Shown here: one piece after another, positions 45,201-54,397 of the stretch
Layout of the letters: every line of letters starts with the position of its first letter
Numbering within the stretch: position 1 is the first letter of the stretch
From: Arthrobacter sp. H16F315
GTDB lineage: Bacteria > Actinomycetota > Actinomycetes > Actinomycetales > Micrococcaceae
Assembly (NCBI RefSeq): GCF_024124825.1
Contig: NZ_JAMXSS010000002.1
Coordinates: forward strand, 372,001-436,000
Length of the DNA: 64,000 nt
Direction of reading: 5' to 3'
The notes under the pieces: generated by a model
The model's database searches: none
What the model saw: the letters and a program-made list of their open reading frames with translations, nothing else
What the model was told of the DNA's origin: nothing
Made by a program: the position numbers and the translations under genes

Positions 45201-47152
45201 GCCCGCTGACCGCGGGGGAAGTCGCCGCCCGCCTGGAAGGCGCGGCAGGGCTTGAAGGATCGGCTGCCGAGCCGGTGGCCGACGCTGTTGAGGCTCCGGT
45301 TGCCGATGCCACCGCACACCTTGTGGCGCTCCAACGCGCCAACCGCGCCATCAAGGTCAACGTCGGCGGTACCGAGCGGTACGCCGCGGTGGAGGATGCC
45401 GCCCGGCTGCGCGACGCCATCGGCGTGCCGTTGCCGATGGGCGTGCCGCTGGCCTTCATCGAGCCGGTCGCTGACCCGTTGGGCGACCTCGTCTCCCGCT
45501 TCGCCCGAACCCACGGGCCGTTCACCTCCGCCGAGGCCGCCGCCCGGCTGGGACTCGGAGTCGCCGTCGTCGCTACGGCGCTGAAGCGGCTTGCCGCGGA
45601 CGGACGGGTAGTGGAAGGCGAATTCCGCCCGCACGCCGCACCACCGGCGGCACCGGCGCAGGAGGCCGACGGCGGGACGCAGGCAACCACGGCCCCGTCG
45701 CTGGCCGGGGTCAGTGAATGGTGCGACGCCGAAGTCCTGCGCCGGCTCCGCCGCCGCTCGCTCGCCGCACTCCGCGCCGAAGTCGAGCCGGTGGACGCCG
45801 CCGCCTACGGCCGCTTCCTGCCCGCCTGGCAGAACGTCCGCGTCCCGGGCAAGCGCGGGCAGTCGGCGCTGCGCGGACTGGACGGGATCATCACCGCAGT
45901 CGACCAACTCTCCGGCGTGCCCATCCCGGCCTCAGCCTGGGAACCCCTGATCCTCGCCAGCCGGGTGGCCGACTACCAGCCCGCGATGCTCGATGAGCTC
46001 ATGGCGGCCGGCGAAGTCCTCTGGTCCGGAGCAGGAGCGCTCCCCGGCAACGACGGCTGGGTCAGCCTCCACCTGGCCGATTCGGCAGAACTGACCCTCA
46101 ACCCGGCCATCGACTTCGAGCCCGGGGACGCGCAGCAGCGGCTGCTGGACTACCTGCGCAACAACGGCGGCGGCTACTTCTTCCGGCAGCTCACAGACGT
46201 AGCCGGCGGCATGGACACGGTGCTCAGCGACCAGGACGTCGTCTCCGCACTCTGGGACCTGGCCTGGGCGGGCCGGATCACGGGCGACACCTTTGCCCCG
46301 GTCCGGGCGATGATTGCCGGCGGCCACACCGCGCACCGGCAGGTCGCCCGCGCCCCACGGGCCCGGGCCCCCAGGCTGAGCCGGCTGGGGCGCTCCCACG
46401 GCACCGGGTTGCTCGGCTCCCCGGGGCTGACCGGCGGCCGGTACGGCTCCGCCAGCGGCGCTGCCCCCACTCCCCCGCTGGCCGCCGGCCGCTGGTCCGC
46501 CCTCCCCGCCCCCGAACTGGACGCCACTATCCACGCCCGGGCCACCGCGGAACTCCTGCTGGACCGGTACGGCGTCGTCACCCGCGGCTCGGTCATGGCG
46601 GAGAACATCCTGGGCGGCTTTGGCCTGATGTATAAGGTCCTGGCGCGGCTGGAGGAAGCCGGCCGCTGCCGGCGGGGTTACTTTATCGAGCACCTCGGTG
46701 CGGCGCAGTTCGCCGTTCCAGCGACCGTGGACCGGCTGCGTTCATACGCCGAGGACACCCAGCTGCACAAAGCCGAGCCGGTGGCGTTGGCCCTGGCCGC
46801 GACGGACCCGGCCAATCCCTACGGCGCCGCGCTGCCGTGGCCCGCGCTCAACGTCGAAGCTGGAACCGGCCACCGCCCGGGCCGAAAAGCCGGCGCCCTG
46901 GTGGTCCTGGTGGACGGCGCCCTGGCGCTGTATGTGGAACGCGGCGGCAAGACCCTGCTGGCCTTCAGTGCGGACACTGAGGTTCTGGCTGCGGCCGGCG
47001 CGGCCCTGGTCAGCGTGGTGACCCGCGGCGCGGTGGACAAACTGATTATGGAAAAGGTCAACGGCCACGGCATCCTCGACACTCCCATCGCGGCCGCCTT
47101 GGCCCATGCCGGGGCCTACTCCACACCCAAGGGACTGAGGATCCGTGCCTGA
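42204..47152 (+). pseudogene. lhr: Lhr-family large ATP-dependent helicase, broken by three frameshifts
   Basis: A very large superfamily 2 helicase, about 1650 aa when repaired. The first segment (ATG 42204) has Walker A VVAPTGSGKTLAAF. It is interrupted at the C run 42433-42438 (one too many, or two too few), at 42690-42694 and at 44601-44605 (each one C short). The second segment carries VLYISPLKALGVDVERNL, the third the box IIVDEVHAVAG, motif III LSATV and motif VI LQRVGRAGHQ, the fourth the long Lhr-specific C-terminal region. Lhr acts in DNA repair, mainly with the base excision type gene nei that overlaps its 3' end. Confidence 0.92.
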
Positions 47153-48007
47153 GGGCGATTCGGTCTTCCGCGCTGCCGCGCAGCTTCAGGCCGCACTGGC
47201 CGGACAACAGCTGATCTCCTCCGACTTCCGGGTACCGCGGTTCGCCACCCTCAAACTGGGCGGCTGGACCGTAACCGAGGTGGTGCCAAGGGGCAAGCAC
47301 CTGCTGATGCGGCTGGAGGCCCCGGCGCGGCCACACGGCGCCGGCCCGGCCGGACCGGAGCGGCTAACGATCCATTCCCATCTCAAAATGGAGGGGACTT
47401 GGCAGGTCTACCCTCCGGGCGGGCGCTGGCGCAAGCCGGCATTCACCGCGCGTTGTGTGTTGCGCACCGCCGCGGCGGACGTTGTTGGATTCTCGCTCGG
47501 AATCCTCGAGGTGGTCCGCAGCTCTGAGGAAGCCGCCGTCGTCGGCCACCTTGGCCCGGATCTGCTCGGTCCTGACTGGGACATGGCCGAGGCGGAGCGG
47601 CGGATCAGTGCAGCGCCGGACGTCCCGATCGGCGTCGCCCTCCTGGACCAGCGGAACCTTGCCGGGATCGGCAACATCTACCGCTGTGAGGCCTGCTTCC
47701 TCTCCGGCGTTCACCCGGCGGCACCCGTCTCGGCCGTGCCTGACATTGCGGCCCTCATCACCGACGCAAAGCGCCTGTTGGAGGCCAACCTGGGCCCTGG
47801 TCGACGAACCACCGTCCTGAACCGGCGCGGCGCCACCGTGGGCCGAACCGCCGGGCTGCCCGGCTACTGGGTCTACCGGCGCGAGCACCAGCCATGCTTG
47901 AAGTGCCGGACTCCGCTGCGGCGGGGGTCCTGGCTACGGCCACCGGTGCCGAGGAGCGCGACATCTACTTCTGTCCCTCGTGCCAGCCGCTGCCGATCCC
48001 CGGATAG
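47145..48007 (+). pseudogene. nei: Endonuclease VIII-like DNA glycosylase (Nei), broken near its 3' end
   Basis: GTG 47145 overlaps the lhr stop. Catalytic Pro2-Glu3 are in MPEGDSVFRAA, the H2TH region is in LDQRNLAGIGNIYRCEACF. The C-terminal zinc finger starts CLKCRTPL and breaks in the G run 47923-47927; one more G gives RRGVLATATGAEERD and completes it with YFCPSCQ, ending at 48007 with about 287 aa. It removes oxidised pyrimidines. The real 3' end overlaps the convergent yczE by 43 bp. Confidence 0.9.
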
Positions 48008-48645
48008 CTACGCCCGGGATGCGGGGGCGCCGCCCCGGCGGCCACCATCGGCGGTCCCGGCACCGTCAACTCCGGCACGGTGAACCGGGGCAGCAGCAGT
48101 TGAACCAGCGGACCGATAGCCAGGGCGTAGAGCACGGTCCCGATGCCGACGGAACCGCCGAGCAGCCAGCCCGCGGCCAGAACCACGATTTCAATTCCGG
48201 TCCGGGATGTCCGCACCGACCATCCGGTCCGCCGGGCGAGGCCGGTCATCAAGCCGTCGCGGGCGCCGGGACCAAAGCGGGCACCGATATAGCAGGCCGA
48301 GGCGATGCCGTTGAGCAGCACGGCGCCGGCAAGCATTCCGGCCTGCCCGCCCAGGTGGCTGATCTGCGGGATCAACGCCAGCCCGACGTCCGCGAAGACG
48401 CCCACCAGCACGGCGTTGCACAGCGTGCCGATGCCCGGCCACTGCCGGAGTGGAATCCACAGGAGCAGCACCAGAAAGCTGACAATGATGACCACTGTGC
48501 CAATGCTCAGCCCGGTCTTGAGGGCCAGGCCCTGGTGGAACACGTCCCAGGGGTCCAAGCCAAGGCCGGCGCGGATGAACATGGCCAAGGATACGCCGTA
48601 CATGGCGAGGCCGATTAGAAGCTGGAGGATCCTGCGCGTCATCAT
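47965..48645 (-). CDS. YczE-family integral membrane protein
   Basis: 226 aa with five or six helices. MYGVSLAMFIRAGLGLDPWD and GARFGPGARDGLMTGLARRT are the conserved YczE blocks. The C-terminus is Pro/Gly-rich. It is divergent from a MocR-type regulator gene, a pairing known as YczR/YczE. The transported compound, if any, is unknown. Confidence 0.87.
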   Translation of the reverse strand: MMTRRILQLLIGLAMYGVSLAMFIRAGLGLDPWDVFHQGLALKTGLSIGTVVIIVSFLVLLLWIPLRQWPGIGTLCNAVLVGVFADVGLALIPQISHLGGQAGMLAGAVLLNGIASACYIGARFGPGARDGLMTGLARRTGWSVRTSRTGIEIVVLAAGWLLGGSVGIGTVLYALAIGPLVQLLLPRFTVPELTVPGPPMVAAGAAPPHPGRSYPGIGSGWHEGQK

Positions 48646-48671
48646 GGAACCATCCTCCCGGAAAACTGGCC

Positions 48672-48699
48672 TTGCAATCCAGAGCCAGTTTGAAATACT
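48672..48699 (+). promoter_or_regulatory. Probable promoter of the MocR regulator, leaderless
   Basis: TTGCAA (48672-48677), 16-bp spacer, AATACT (48694-48699). Transcription would begin about at the A of ATG 48706; no ribosome site precedes that ATG. Confidence 0.45.
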
Positions 48700-48705
48700 G
48701 GCTCT
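48681..48705. promoter_or_regulatory. Palindromic operator for the MocR/YczR regulator
   Basis: AGAGCCAGT-N7-ACTGGCTCT, a perfect 9-bp inverted repeat that ends exactly at the start codon at 48706. A third copy of the core (AACTGGC, 48664-48670) lies on the yczE side. Placed between the divergent genes. Confidence 0.65.
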
Positions 48706-50208
48706 ATGTCCGGTTCGCTGAATTCAAGCTCCCTGACCCGTTTGCTGGGCGACTGGAACCTTGGTGCCGCCCCCGCCTACCGGGAACTCGCCGACGTCGT
48801 CCGCCTTCTGGTCCTTGACGGCCGGGTGCCGCTCGAAATAGCCCTCCCCAGCGAACGGGCGCTGGCCTCGACACTCGGGATCAGCCGGACCACCGTGACC
48901 GCCGCCTACTCGGTGTTGCGCGAACAGGGCTTCCTCAGCAGCGGGCAGGGCAGCCGCGGCCGGACGTGCATCCCGCAGGCCAGCCAGGTTGGCGGCGGCG
49001 GTACGATTCTCAGCGGCGCACCGGGCCTGGCCGTCCCGGACGGGATTCTCGACCTTGCCTACGCCTCGCTGCCGGCCAGCGGAGAGGTCGTCCACCGGGC
49101 CTTCGCCTCAGCCCTGACCGAGCTTCCGGCGCTGCTGCCGGGCTTCGGGTACGACGCCCTCGGTGTCAGGCCGCTGCGGGAAGCTATCGCCAGGCATTAC
49201 GCTGCGGCCGGTGTGCCCACCACGGCAGCGCAGATTCTCGTGACATCCGGGGCACAGCACGCCCTGAACGTGGTGCTGAGTACCCTGGCCGGCCGGTCTG
49301 ACAAAGTCCTCGTGGAGCATCCGAGCTACCCCAACGCGATCGACGCTATCCGGGCCGCGGGTTGCCGGCTGGTACCGGTGGCCATGCCCGCCGTCGAACC
49401 GGGAAGGGACTCCGCGCCGTTTTCCGCTGGGCGGCCTGGGTGGGACCTGGCGGCGATCGAGTCCGCGCTGAGGCAGCAGCGGCCCGCGATGGCCTATGTG
49501 GTCCCGGACTTCCACAACCCCACCGGGCGGCTGATGTCGGATTCCCAGCGCCGCAGGCTGGTCCACGCCGCTGCCGCCGCCGGCACCGTTCTTGTGGTCG
49601 ATGAGACGCTTCGGGCGCTGAACCTGGACGGAATCGAGACTGCGCCGGTGGCGGCTTTCAGCCCCGCCGTCGTCTCTATCGGTTCCCTCAGCAAGTCGCA
49701 CTGGGCCGGTTTGCGGACCGGCTGGATTCGCGCTGACGAGTCCCTGATCCAACGCTTCGCCGCCGCGCGGACCACAATGGATCTGGGCGGGCCGGTTGTG
49801 GAACAGCTCGCGGCGGCCCACTTGGTCAACGCGCTGTCCGAGCCGCTCCCGGCACGGCTGGCCTCACTGCGCGGCAACCGGGACACGCTGCTGGACCTCA
49901 TCGCAGGACGCCTGCCGGGCTGGCAGAGCGAACGGCCCGACGGCGGGCTGTCCGTGTGGTGCCGCCTCCCGGCCCCGATCAGCACCGCCCTTGCCGTGGT
50001 GGCCCCCGACTTCGGCATCCGGCTCGCGGCCGGCCCGCGGTTCGGCACGGGTGGGGCGTTCGAGAGCTTTCTTCGGGTGCCGTTCACCCTGCCCCCGGAG
50101 CAGCTCGAAACCGCTGTGGCGGCGCTGCGTGCAGCCCAGGACCGGCTGGAGGCCTCCCCGCAGTTGCGGCGCAGCCCTGGCGCCGTGCCCGCCGCCGCCA
50201 TCGCCTGA
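48706..50208 (+). CDS. MocR/PdxR-family PLP-dependent transcriptional regulator (YczR type)
   Basis: 500 aa: a GntR winged helix (LPSERALASTLGISRTTVTA) linked to a fold type I aminotransferase domain with PDFHNPTGRLM, the cofactor pocket VVDETL and the PLP Lys in SIGSLSKSHWAGLRTGW. Members of this family found divergent to yczE are called YczR. PLP or a PLP adduct is the expected effector. Confidence 0.92.
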   Translation: MSGSLNSSSLTRLLGDWNLGAAPAYRELADVVRLLVLDGRVPLEIALPSERALASTLGISRTTVTAAYSVLREQGFLSSGQGSRGRTCIPQASQVGGGGTILSGAPGLAVPDGILDLAYASLPASGEVVHRAFASALTELPALLPGFGYDALGVRPLREAIARHYAAAGVPTTAAQILVTSGAQHALNVVLSTLAGRSDKVLVEHPSYPNAIDAIRAAGCRLVPVAMPAVEPGRDSAPFSAGRPGWDLAAIESALRQQRPAMAYVVPDFHNPTGRLMSDSQRRRLVHAAAAAGTVLVVDETLRALNLDGIETAPVAAFSPAVVSIGSLSKSHWAGLRTGWIRADESLIQRFAAARTTMDLGGPVVEQLAAAHLVNALSEPLPARLASLRGNRDTLLDLIAGRLPGWQSERPDGGLSVWCRLPAPISTALAVVAPDFGIRLAAGPRFGTGGAFESFLRVPFTLPPEQLETAVAALRAAQDRLEASPQLRRSPGAVPAAAIA

Positions 50209-50237
50209 TCCGGCCCCGGTGAGGTCAGGCGATGGCG
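50196..50237. terminator. Terminator between the MocR gene and the SRPBCC gene
   Basis: Arms 50196-50208 and 50225-50237 pair perfectly over 13 bp with a 16-base loop; the left arm contains the end of the MocR gene. Confidence 0.55.
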
Positions 50238-50268
50238 CACTGCCGGGCAGCCCCGCGTTGCGGATCCG

Positions 50269-50961
50269 TTAGGCGTAGACCTTCTCGAGGAAACCGCCCC
50301 AGGCCTTTGCCGTGGCCGCGGAGTCCTTGCCGGCGCTGAAGTCGTGGACAGTCATCCCGACCGGGGCGCCGAACGCATTGCGGCCGAAGAACCTGTACAG
50401 CGTGTCCGCGGTGCGCAGGCCAAGGAAATTGCCGTTGGCGAAGTCCACCTCCGCGGAGAGCGTTCCGACGCCGTCAAGCTCAAGCTCCACGGTGCGGCCA
50501 GGCGCCGTCCCCTCGACGCCCAGGGCCTTCCGGAGCCGGTCAAAGCCGTCCGGCGCCGCCGAGGAGGGCGGGGCCTGGACGTCGGTGAAGACCACCGGCC
50601 TGCCGTCAAAATATTTCAGGTACTGGCCGAGGGTGTGGAGGTAGAACTCGGTGTGCTTGCTGGCGCCGTCGTATTGCTGGTCCCAGTCCTCGGAAAAGAT
50701 GCCGCTGTGGACGTAGTGCAGCCGGGCCCGGCCGCCGTCGAGCGGTTCCAGCACGTGCTCCAACTGGTTGAACCAGCCCTCAGGGCCGTCCATCCGGGAG
50801 ACCAGATGGGCCGGGTACTCGTCCACCGTCCGCACGGCCGGCCACTCGTCGGTGGGGAACATCCATGCCGGGGTGCCTGCCGTGACGGCCTCCCAGACCC
50901 GCTCGGGGGTGCCGGGCAGTTCCGCGTCCACGATGATTTCGAAGTTCCGCTTGTCAGTCAT
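50269..50961 (-). CDS. SRPBCC (AHSA1/START-like) domain protein
   Basis: 230 aa with two halves. The first is the AHSA1-type fold: EIIVDAELPGTPERVWEAVT and GWFNQLEHVLEPLDGG with HYVHSGIFSEDWDQQ. The second (from about residue 135) is a smaller SRPBCC-like unit. The start overlaps the end of an ArsR gene by 8 bp, so they are translationally coupled. Such pairs are frequent in actinobacteria; ligand unknown. Confidence 0.87.
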   Translation of the reverse strand: MTDKRNFEIIVDAELPGTPERVWEAVTAGTPAWMFPTDEWPAVRTVDEYPAHLVSRMDGPEGWFNQLEHVLEPLDGGRARLHYVHSGIFSEDWDQQYDGASKHTEFYLHTLGQYLKYFDGRPVVFTDVQAPPSSAAPDGFDRLRKALGVEGTAPGRTVELELDGVGTLSAEVDFANGNFLGLRTADTLYRFFGRNAFGAPVGMTVHDFSAGKDSAATAKAWGGFLEKVYA

Positions 50962-51604
50962 TGTCCTGCTCCTTAGCTGAGGAGGTTTTGGGTGATGCCT
51001 TCGGTGGTGTCCTGAGCGACGGGTGAAGTGCGACGACGAGGCGGTGCCTGCGCCCGCCGCCCGCAGTGGCGCCGGGCCTCGGTCCGCCGTCGTGGTATTT
51101 GTCCACGAGCCGGGTCACGGTGACGCCGAGTTCCTCGGCGAAGGCGGCCCGGTCCGCGGCGGTGCGGAAGGTGATCTCGCCGTCGATGGCGAAGGTGGCC
51201 AGTGGCTGTTTGGCCACCGCGGCGCCGGCGATCAGCTGGCCCATCTCCTGGACCATGCGGCTGGCGAGCGCCAGCAGCCAGAAGGCCGAAAAGCGGTCCG
51301 AGAAGCGGTGCGGATCGGGCGCCACAGACGCCAGCGCCGCCGGGGAGATAAGGTAGGCGGCTGCGCTCGCCTGGAGGATGCGCTCGGTGACGTTGCCGCG
51401 GCGTCGCTCCTCCACCAGTTCCACCAGCCCGTGCCGCTCCAGGGCCTTGAGGTGGTAGTTCACCTTCTGCCGCGGCAGGCCGATTTTCGCGGCGAGCTGC
51501 GTGGCCGAGCCGGGCTCGGAGAGTTCCATCAGGATGCGGGTCCGGATCGGGTCCAGGGACGCCTCCGCGGCGGCCGGGTCTTCGATCACTTCGATGTCCA
51601 GCAT
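50954..51604 (-). CDS. ArsR-family winged-helix regulator
   Basis: 216 aa. The HTH reads LSEPGSATQLAAKIGLPRQK with VNYHLKALERHGLVELVEE. No Cys metal site is present. The C-terminal extension of about 100 residues is unusual in length for the ArsR class and ends in a Lys/Ser-rich tail. It is probably the regulator of its own two-gene unit with the SRPBCC gene. Confidence 0.87.
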   Translation of the reverse strand: MLDIEVIEDPAAAEASLDPIRTRILMELSEPGSATQLAAKIGLPRQKVNYHLKALERHGLVELVEERRRGNVTERILQASAAAYLISPAALASVAPDPHRFSDRFSAFWLLALASRMVQEMGQLIAGAAVAKQPLATFAIDGEITFRTAADRAAFAEELGVTVTRLVDKYHDGGPRPGATAGGGRRHRLVVALHPSLRTPPKASPKTSSAKEQDND

Positions 51605-51677
51605 GCCTCAAGTGTCGCTGCCGACAGTTTTATTTGTCAAGAACTTTTTTATCGTCGGCGGGGCGGTGCGCCGAGTT

Positions 51678-51733
51678 CGCCGGAAACGCCCGGGGTCGCC
51701 GGAAGCTTACGGCGACCCCGGGCGCTTCCGGCG
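51678..51733. repeat. 56-nt near-perfect palindrome between divergent genes
   Basis: Arms of 24 bases (51678-51701 and 51710-51733) with one mismatch (A 51686 against C 51725) around the loop GAAGCTTA. It lies between two start regions, so it is not a simple terminator. Confidence 0.8.
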
Positions 51734-51778
51734 ACCTCGTGGCCGGCCCGAACCCCGGCGAAGTAGAATGGACCGGTG

Positions 51779-52744
51779 ATGCAATCCCCCCTGCCCGTGC
51801 GCGACGGCGTCAATGCCACCCGGCTCCGCCTCCCGGACGAGGGGCCGTGGGACACCGCGATGGACTACATGATGCACCGCTGGGGCCACATCGATCCACA
51901 GGGCATTGAAGACCGTTTCGACGCCGGCGAGATCGTGGGTGCGGAGGGCATCCCCCTGGACCGGGCCACCCCGCTGCGGAACCACACGTTCATCTGGTAC
52001 TACCGCACCCTGCCGCCCGAAGTCCGGATCCCGGTGGAACTAAGCATCCTGCATCAGGACGAGCATCTTCTGGTGGTGGACAAACCGCATTTCCTGCCCA
52101 CCACCCCCGGCGGGACCTACATCCAGGAGTCCGCGCTGGTCCGGCTCCGGAACCAGCTGAATCTCCCGGATCTTATTCCCATGCACCGGCTGGACCGCAT
52201 GACTGCCGGCGTCCTGCTGCTCTCCACGAACCCACAGACCCGGGGAAAGTACCAGGTGCTCTTCGAGAAACGCCAGGTCCAGAAGGAATACGAGTGTGTG
52301 TCTGCGGCCGAGCCCACACCCGGGTACCCCGCCGTCGAATTCCCCGTGGTGGTCCGGAACCGGATGACCAAGTCCCGCAGCTACCTGCTCGCCGAAGTAG
52401 TCGACGGCGAACCCAACGCCGAGACCAGGATTGAGCGGCTGCGGACCTTCGACGGCCCCGCCCCAAAAGCGCCCGACGCCGGCACTCCTCCCGACTCCGC
52501 CCTGCGCCGTGCGCTGTACCGGCTGGAGCCGCACTCGGGAAAAACCCACCAGCTCCGGGTGCACATGGCCTCGCTGGGCCTCGGAATAGTCAACGACGCC
52601 TTCTACCCGGATTTGCTCGCGAAAGCCCCGGACGACTACTCGAAGCCGCTCCAGCTCCTCGCCCGCGGAATCCGGTTCGTGGACCCCATCACCGGGGAGC
52701 CGGTGGAGTACCGCAGCGGACTGGAGCTCAGCGAGGACTGCTAG
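51779..52744 (+). CDS. RluA-family pseudouridine synthase
   Basis: About 321 aa; ATG 51779, with GTG 51776 also possible. The catalytic Asp is in MHRLDRMTAGVLLLS, with LLVVDKPHFLPTTP before it and SGKTHQLRVHMASLGLGIVND after it. The N-terminal 80 residues (MDYMMHRWG, GEIVGAEG) form an S4-like part. The RNA target (rRNA or tRNA) is not evident. Confidence 0.9.
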   Translation: MQSPLPVRDGVNATRLRLPDEGPWDTAMDYMMHRWGHIDPQGIEDRFDAGEIVGAEGIPLDRATPLRNHTFIWYYRTLPPEVRIPVELSILHQDEHLLVVDKPHFLPTTPGGTYIQESALVRLRNQLNLPDLIPMHRLDRMTAGVLLLSTNPQTRGKYQVLFEKRQVQKEYECVSAAEPTPGYPAVEFPVVVRNRMTKSRSYLLAEVVDGEPNAETRIERLRTFDGPAPKAPDAGTPPDSALRRALYRLEPHSGKTHQLRVHMASLGLGIVNDAFYPDLLAKAPDDYSKPLQLLARGIRFVDPITGEPVEYRSGLELSEDC

Positions 52745-52771
52745 CCGGCTTGGGGGCGCCGGTAAGGCAGA

Positions 52772-53362
52772 GTGATCCATATGGACCAAAAATCTGACCT
52801 GCACGGATACCTTCGAATTCGACGGACGGACCTTCTCGCCAAACTCGACGGCCTGGGCGACTACGACGTCCGCCGTCCGCTGACTCCGACCGGCACAAAC
52901 CTGCTTGGACTCATCAAGCATGTCGGCAGCGTGCAGTTGGGGTACTTCGGGGAGGTGTTCGGCAGACCCAGCAATCGGGTTGTGCCGTGGCTCGGCGCCG
53001 ATGCGCCGGCGGACGCCGACATGTGGGCCGCCGACGGCGAGACCCGGACCGAGATCATTGAGTTCTTTGAGTTCTCGGCCCGCCACAGCGACGCCACGAT
53101 CGAAACACTCGCACTCGATGCGCACGGAGACGTGCCATGGTGGACTCCGGAGCGCCGCCGGGTAACCCTGCATCAGATCCTGGTTCACATGTGTGTTGAG
53201 ACCGCCCGCCATGCCGGTCACGCCGACATTCTCCGCGAACTAATCGACGGCGCCGCAGGGAACGGCCCGCAGGACCCGAACGTGCCGGCCCGCACAGCGG
53301 AGCAATGGGCGGCATACCGGTCAGAACTTGAGGCTGTGGCACGCCGGGCCGGCGCCCATTGA
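52772..53362 (+). CDS. DinB-superfamily (DUF664) protein
   Basis: 196 aa. A four-helix bundle with three metal-binding His positions: LIKHVGSVQ, the middle region EFSARHSD, and ETARHAGHADILRELIDG near the C-terminus. DUF664/DinB members include thiol-dependent transferases using mycothiol or bacillithiol. GTG 52772 has AAGG at a suitable distance; ATG 52781 is the alternative. Confidence 0.87.
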   Translation: MIHMDQKSDLHGYLRIRRTDLLAKLDGLGDYDVRRPLTPTGTNLLGLIKHVGSVQLGYFGEVFGRPSNRVVPWLGADAPADADMWAADGETRTEIIEFFEFSARHSDATIETLALDAHGDVPWWTPERRRVTLHQILVHMCVETARHAGHADILRELIDGAAGNGPQDPNVPARTAEQWAAYRSELEAVARRAGAH

Positions 53363-53409
53363 CCGCCTGGTAAACGGGCGTCCGGGCCGAAGTGCGATAC
53401 CTTGTGCGC

Positions 53410-54036
53410 ATGGACTTCGGCAACGCTGATAACTGGGGGGGACGCGATCTATTTCTGGATCATCCCCCTGGTTATGGGCGATGCGATTTTCCCCCGGTCC
53501 CCTCCGAAATGCTGCTCATCACCGGCGGCGCGCTCTCCGCAGTCGGCCGCGCCAACGCCGTCGTACTGATCCTCCTGGCCGCGGCGGCGTCCTGGCTCGG
53601 CGACATCCTGGTATTCCAGCTCTTCAAGCGGCGCCTGAGCCACGTCCTGGACCGCTGGCAGTGGGGCCGCAGCTTTCACCGGGCCGTGCACAGAGCGACA
53701 GGCAAAGCCGGCCGGTCCACGACCTACGGCGCGATTATCGGAATCCGGTTCATTCCCGGCGGACGGCTCGCGACGACGGCCGCAGCCGGCATCGCCAACG
53801 TCTCCACCCGCGGGTTCAGCCTCTGCGCAGCTTTGGGCGGCATCCTCTCGGCCGTCTGGTCCGTCGGTCTCGGCTATGCCACCGGCGCGGCCACCGGCCT
53901 GCCGTTCTGGGCGAGTTCGCTCATCGGCGTCGCCCTCGGGATCCTGATCGGCGCCGTCGTCGGCGTTATTGTCACGCTCCGGCGCGGCAACAACTCCCCT
54001 GTGGTGGACAGCCCCGGGGAGGAACTGGACTTCTGA
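53410..54036 (+). CDS. DedA-family membrane protein, N-terminal segment out of frame
   Basis: From ATG 53410 the open frame gives about 208 aa. The second half is a normal DedA domain: PPVPSEMLLITGGALSAVGR, then GIRFIPGGRLATTAAAG and three membrane helices. The bases between about 53442 and 53495 make no sense in this frame (RDLFLDHPPGYG), but the neighbouring frame gives AIYFWIIPLVMGDAIFPPVP, the expected first helix. The G run 53435-53441 and the C run 53491-53495 carry two opposite shifts that cancel. DedA proteins maintain membrane potential or recycle lipid carriers. Confidence 0.82.
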   Translation: MDFGNADNWGGRDLFLDHPPGYGRCDFPPVPSEMLLITGGALSAVGRANAVVLILLAAAASWLGDILVFQLFKRRLSHVLDRWQWGRSFHRAVHRATGKAGRSTTYGAIIGIRFIPGGRLATTAAAGIANVSTRGFSLCAALGGILSAVWSVGLGYATGAATGLPFWASSLIGVALGILIGAVVGVIVTLRRGNNSPVVDSPGEELDF

Positions 54037-54051
54037 GCGGCCGCCCGGGGC

Positions 54052-54357
54052 CTAGACGGGCGCCCAGCGGCCGCGGTTGCGGCGAAGGACCAACAGGTTG
54101 CCGGTCACCGCAACGCGCTCGACGGCGTCGCGCATCATCGCGGCCGACTCCAGCGCCTGGCTGTTCTCGCCGCCGTAGGAAGTGGGCTCAACGAGGAAAC
54201 GCAGATTCAACTGCGGGACCCCTCCGGCCAGGTCCAGCTCGTTCGCTTCGACGTGATGCCGGCTCTGCAGTGCCTCCACGGCCGCAGCCATCACGGCCTC
54301 CGGTGGTTTGCCCGGTTTGAGTCCGGTGATCTTCAATCTGGTCTGGAACGACGGCAT
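54052..54357 (-). CDS. Conserved hypothetical protein, 101 aa
   Basis: Soluble, with a possible alternating alpha/beta fold (FQTRLKITGLKPGKPPEAVM, QLNLRFLVEP, DAVERVAVTGNLLVLRRNRG). The gene lies between DedA (convergent) and ppc, same strand as ppc, 40 bp downstream of it. No motif points to a function. Confidence 0.7.
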   Translation of the reverse strand: MPSFQTRLKITGLKPGKPPEAVMAAAVEALQSRHHVEANELDLAGGVPQLNLRFLVEPTSYGGENSQALESAAMMRDAVERVAVTGNLLVLRRNRGRWAPV

Positions 54358-54397
54358 ACCACCACCCTATCGGGACTCGCTGCCGGCTCCGCCGGGC

